A stretch of DNA of 21,204 nt from a virus. Of this stretch, positions 21,150 to 21,204 are shown in pieces. A model generated the notes under the pieces. That model saw nothing but the letters and a program-made list of their open reading frames with translations. It was not told the origin of the DNA and ran no database searches. The stretch is from positions 1-21,204 of IMG/VR virus record IMGVR_UViG_3300028812_000025, one strand, 5' to 3'. Position numbers and translations under genes: made by a program. The first letter of the stretch is position 1. Every line of letters begins with the position of its first letter.

Positions 21150-21178
21150 ATTGTAACGGCCCGGGGACCGGGCGTCAA
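21150..21178 (-). promoter_or_regulatory. sigma70-type promoter of the structural operon
   Basis: Read on the minus strand, a -35 element TTGACG (21173-21178) is separated by exactly 17 bases from a -10 element TACAAT (21150-21155). Both are one mismatch from the bacterial consensus. Transcription would start near 21143, giving a leader of about 36 bases before the GTG of the terminase small subunit. No other promoter of this quality was noticed in the window, and all downstream genes run in this direction, so it probably drives the late operon. Activity is inferred from sequence only. Confidence 0.75.
21159..21173. promoter_or_regulatory. palindrome inside the promoter spacer, possible operator
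   Basis: GCCCGG-TCC-CCGGGC is a perfect 6-base inverted repeat around a 3-base centre. It fills most of the spacer between the -35 and -10 boxes, a classic place for a repressor site. It could equally fold as a hairpin or be chance in GC-rich DNA. A second TTGACA lies 19 bases further upstream (21192-21197) without a matching -10, so TTGAC occurs as a direct repeat. Confidence 0.4.
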
Positions 21179-21204
21179 CCCGATAGCGTGGTGTCAAACA
21201 TAGC

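Overview
The window is a stretch of a tailed dsDNA phage (or prophage) genome with siphovirus-type, HK97-like morphogenesis genes. All 24 genes I support lie on the minus strand, so the map reads right to left. The DNA is GC-rich, more than half of the start codons are GTG or TTG, most starts have purine-rich Shine-Dalgarno sites, and the single clear promoter is of the sigma70 type. Together with the style of the tail genes this suggests a phage of a high-GC bacterium, most likely an actinobacterium. There is no integrase, repressor, tRNA or host gene in view, so host and lifestyle are inference.

Head module (21107 to 15603): a promoter (TTGACG-17 bp-TACAAT) with a palindrome in its spacer, then small terminase, large terminase, portal, S49 prohead protease and major capsid protein. 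A UUCG-loop hairpin follows the capsid gene.

Accessory block (15537 to 5540): about 10 kb inserted exactly where HK97-type genomes usually pass from the capsid gene to the head-tail connector. It has two parts. The first is a tightly overlapped five-gene sugar-modification cassette: a GT-A glycosyltransferase, an NAD-dependent sugar epimerase/dehydratase, a SAM methyltransferase, a two-domain glycosyltransferase and a third glycosyltransferase. The second is seven putative virion-surface proteins, ending in a 954-residue protein with about 30 tandem copies of a basic 20-residue repeat. A plausible reading is that the phage builds head-attached or other appendages and glycosylates its own virion.

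Neck and tail module (5540 to the left edge): a connector-like protein carrying an extra BppU-like N-terminal domain, a head-tail stopper, a gp10-like protein, a tail terminator, the tail tube protein, the tail assembly chaperone pair (a clear -1 frameshift site) and the tape measure protein, which is cut by the left edge. The tape measure gene runs open across positions 1-2315.

Gene-free stretches are all short (longest about 100 bases). Most adjacent genes overlap or abut, consistent with one leftward late operon.
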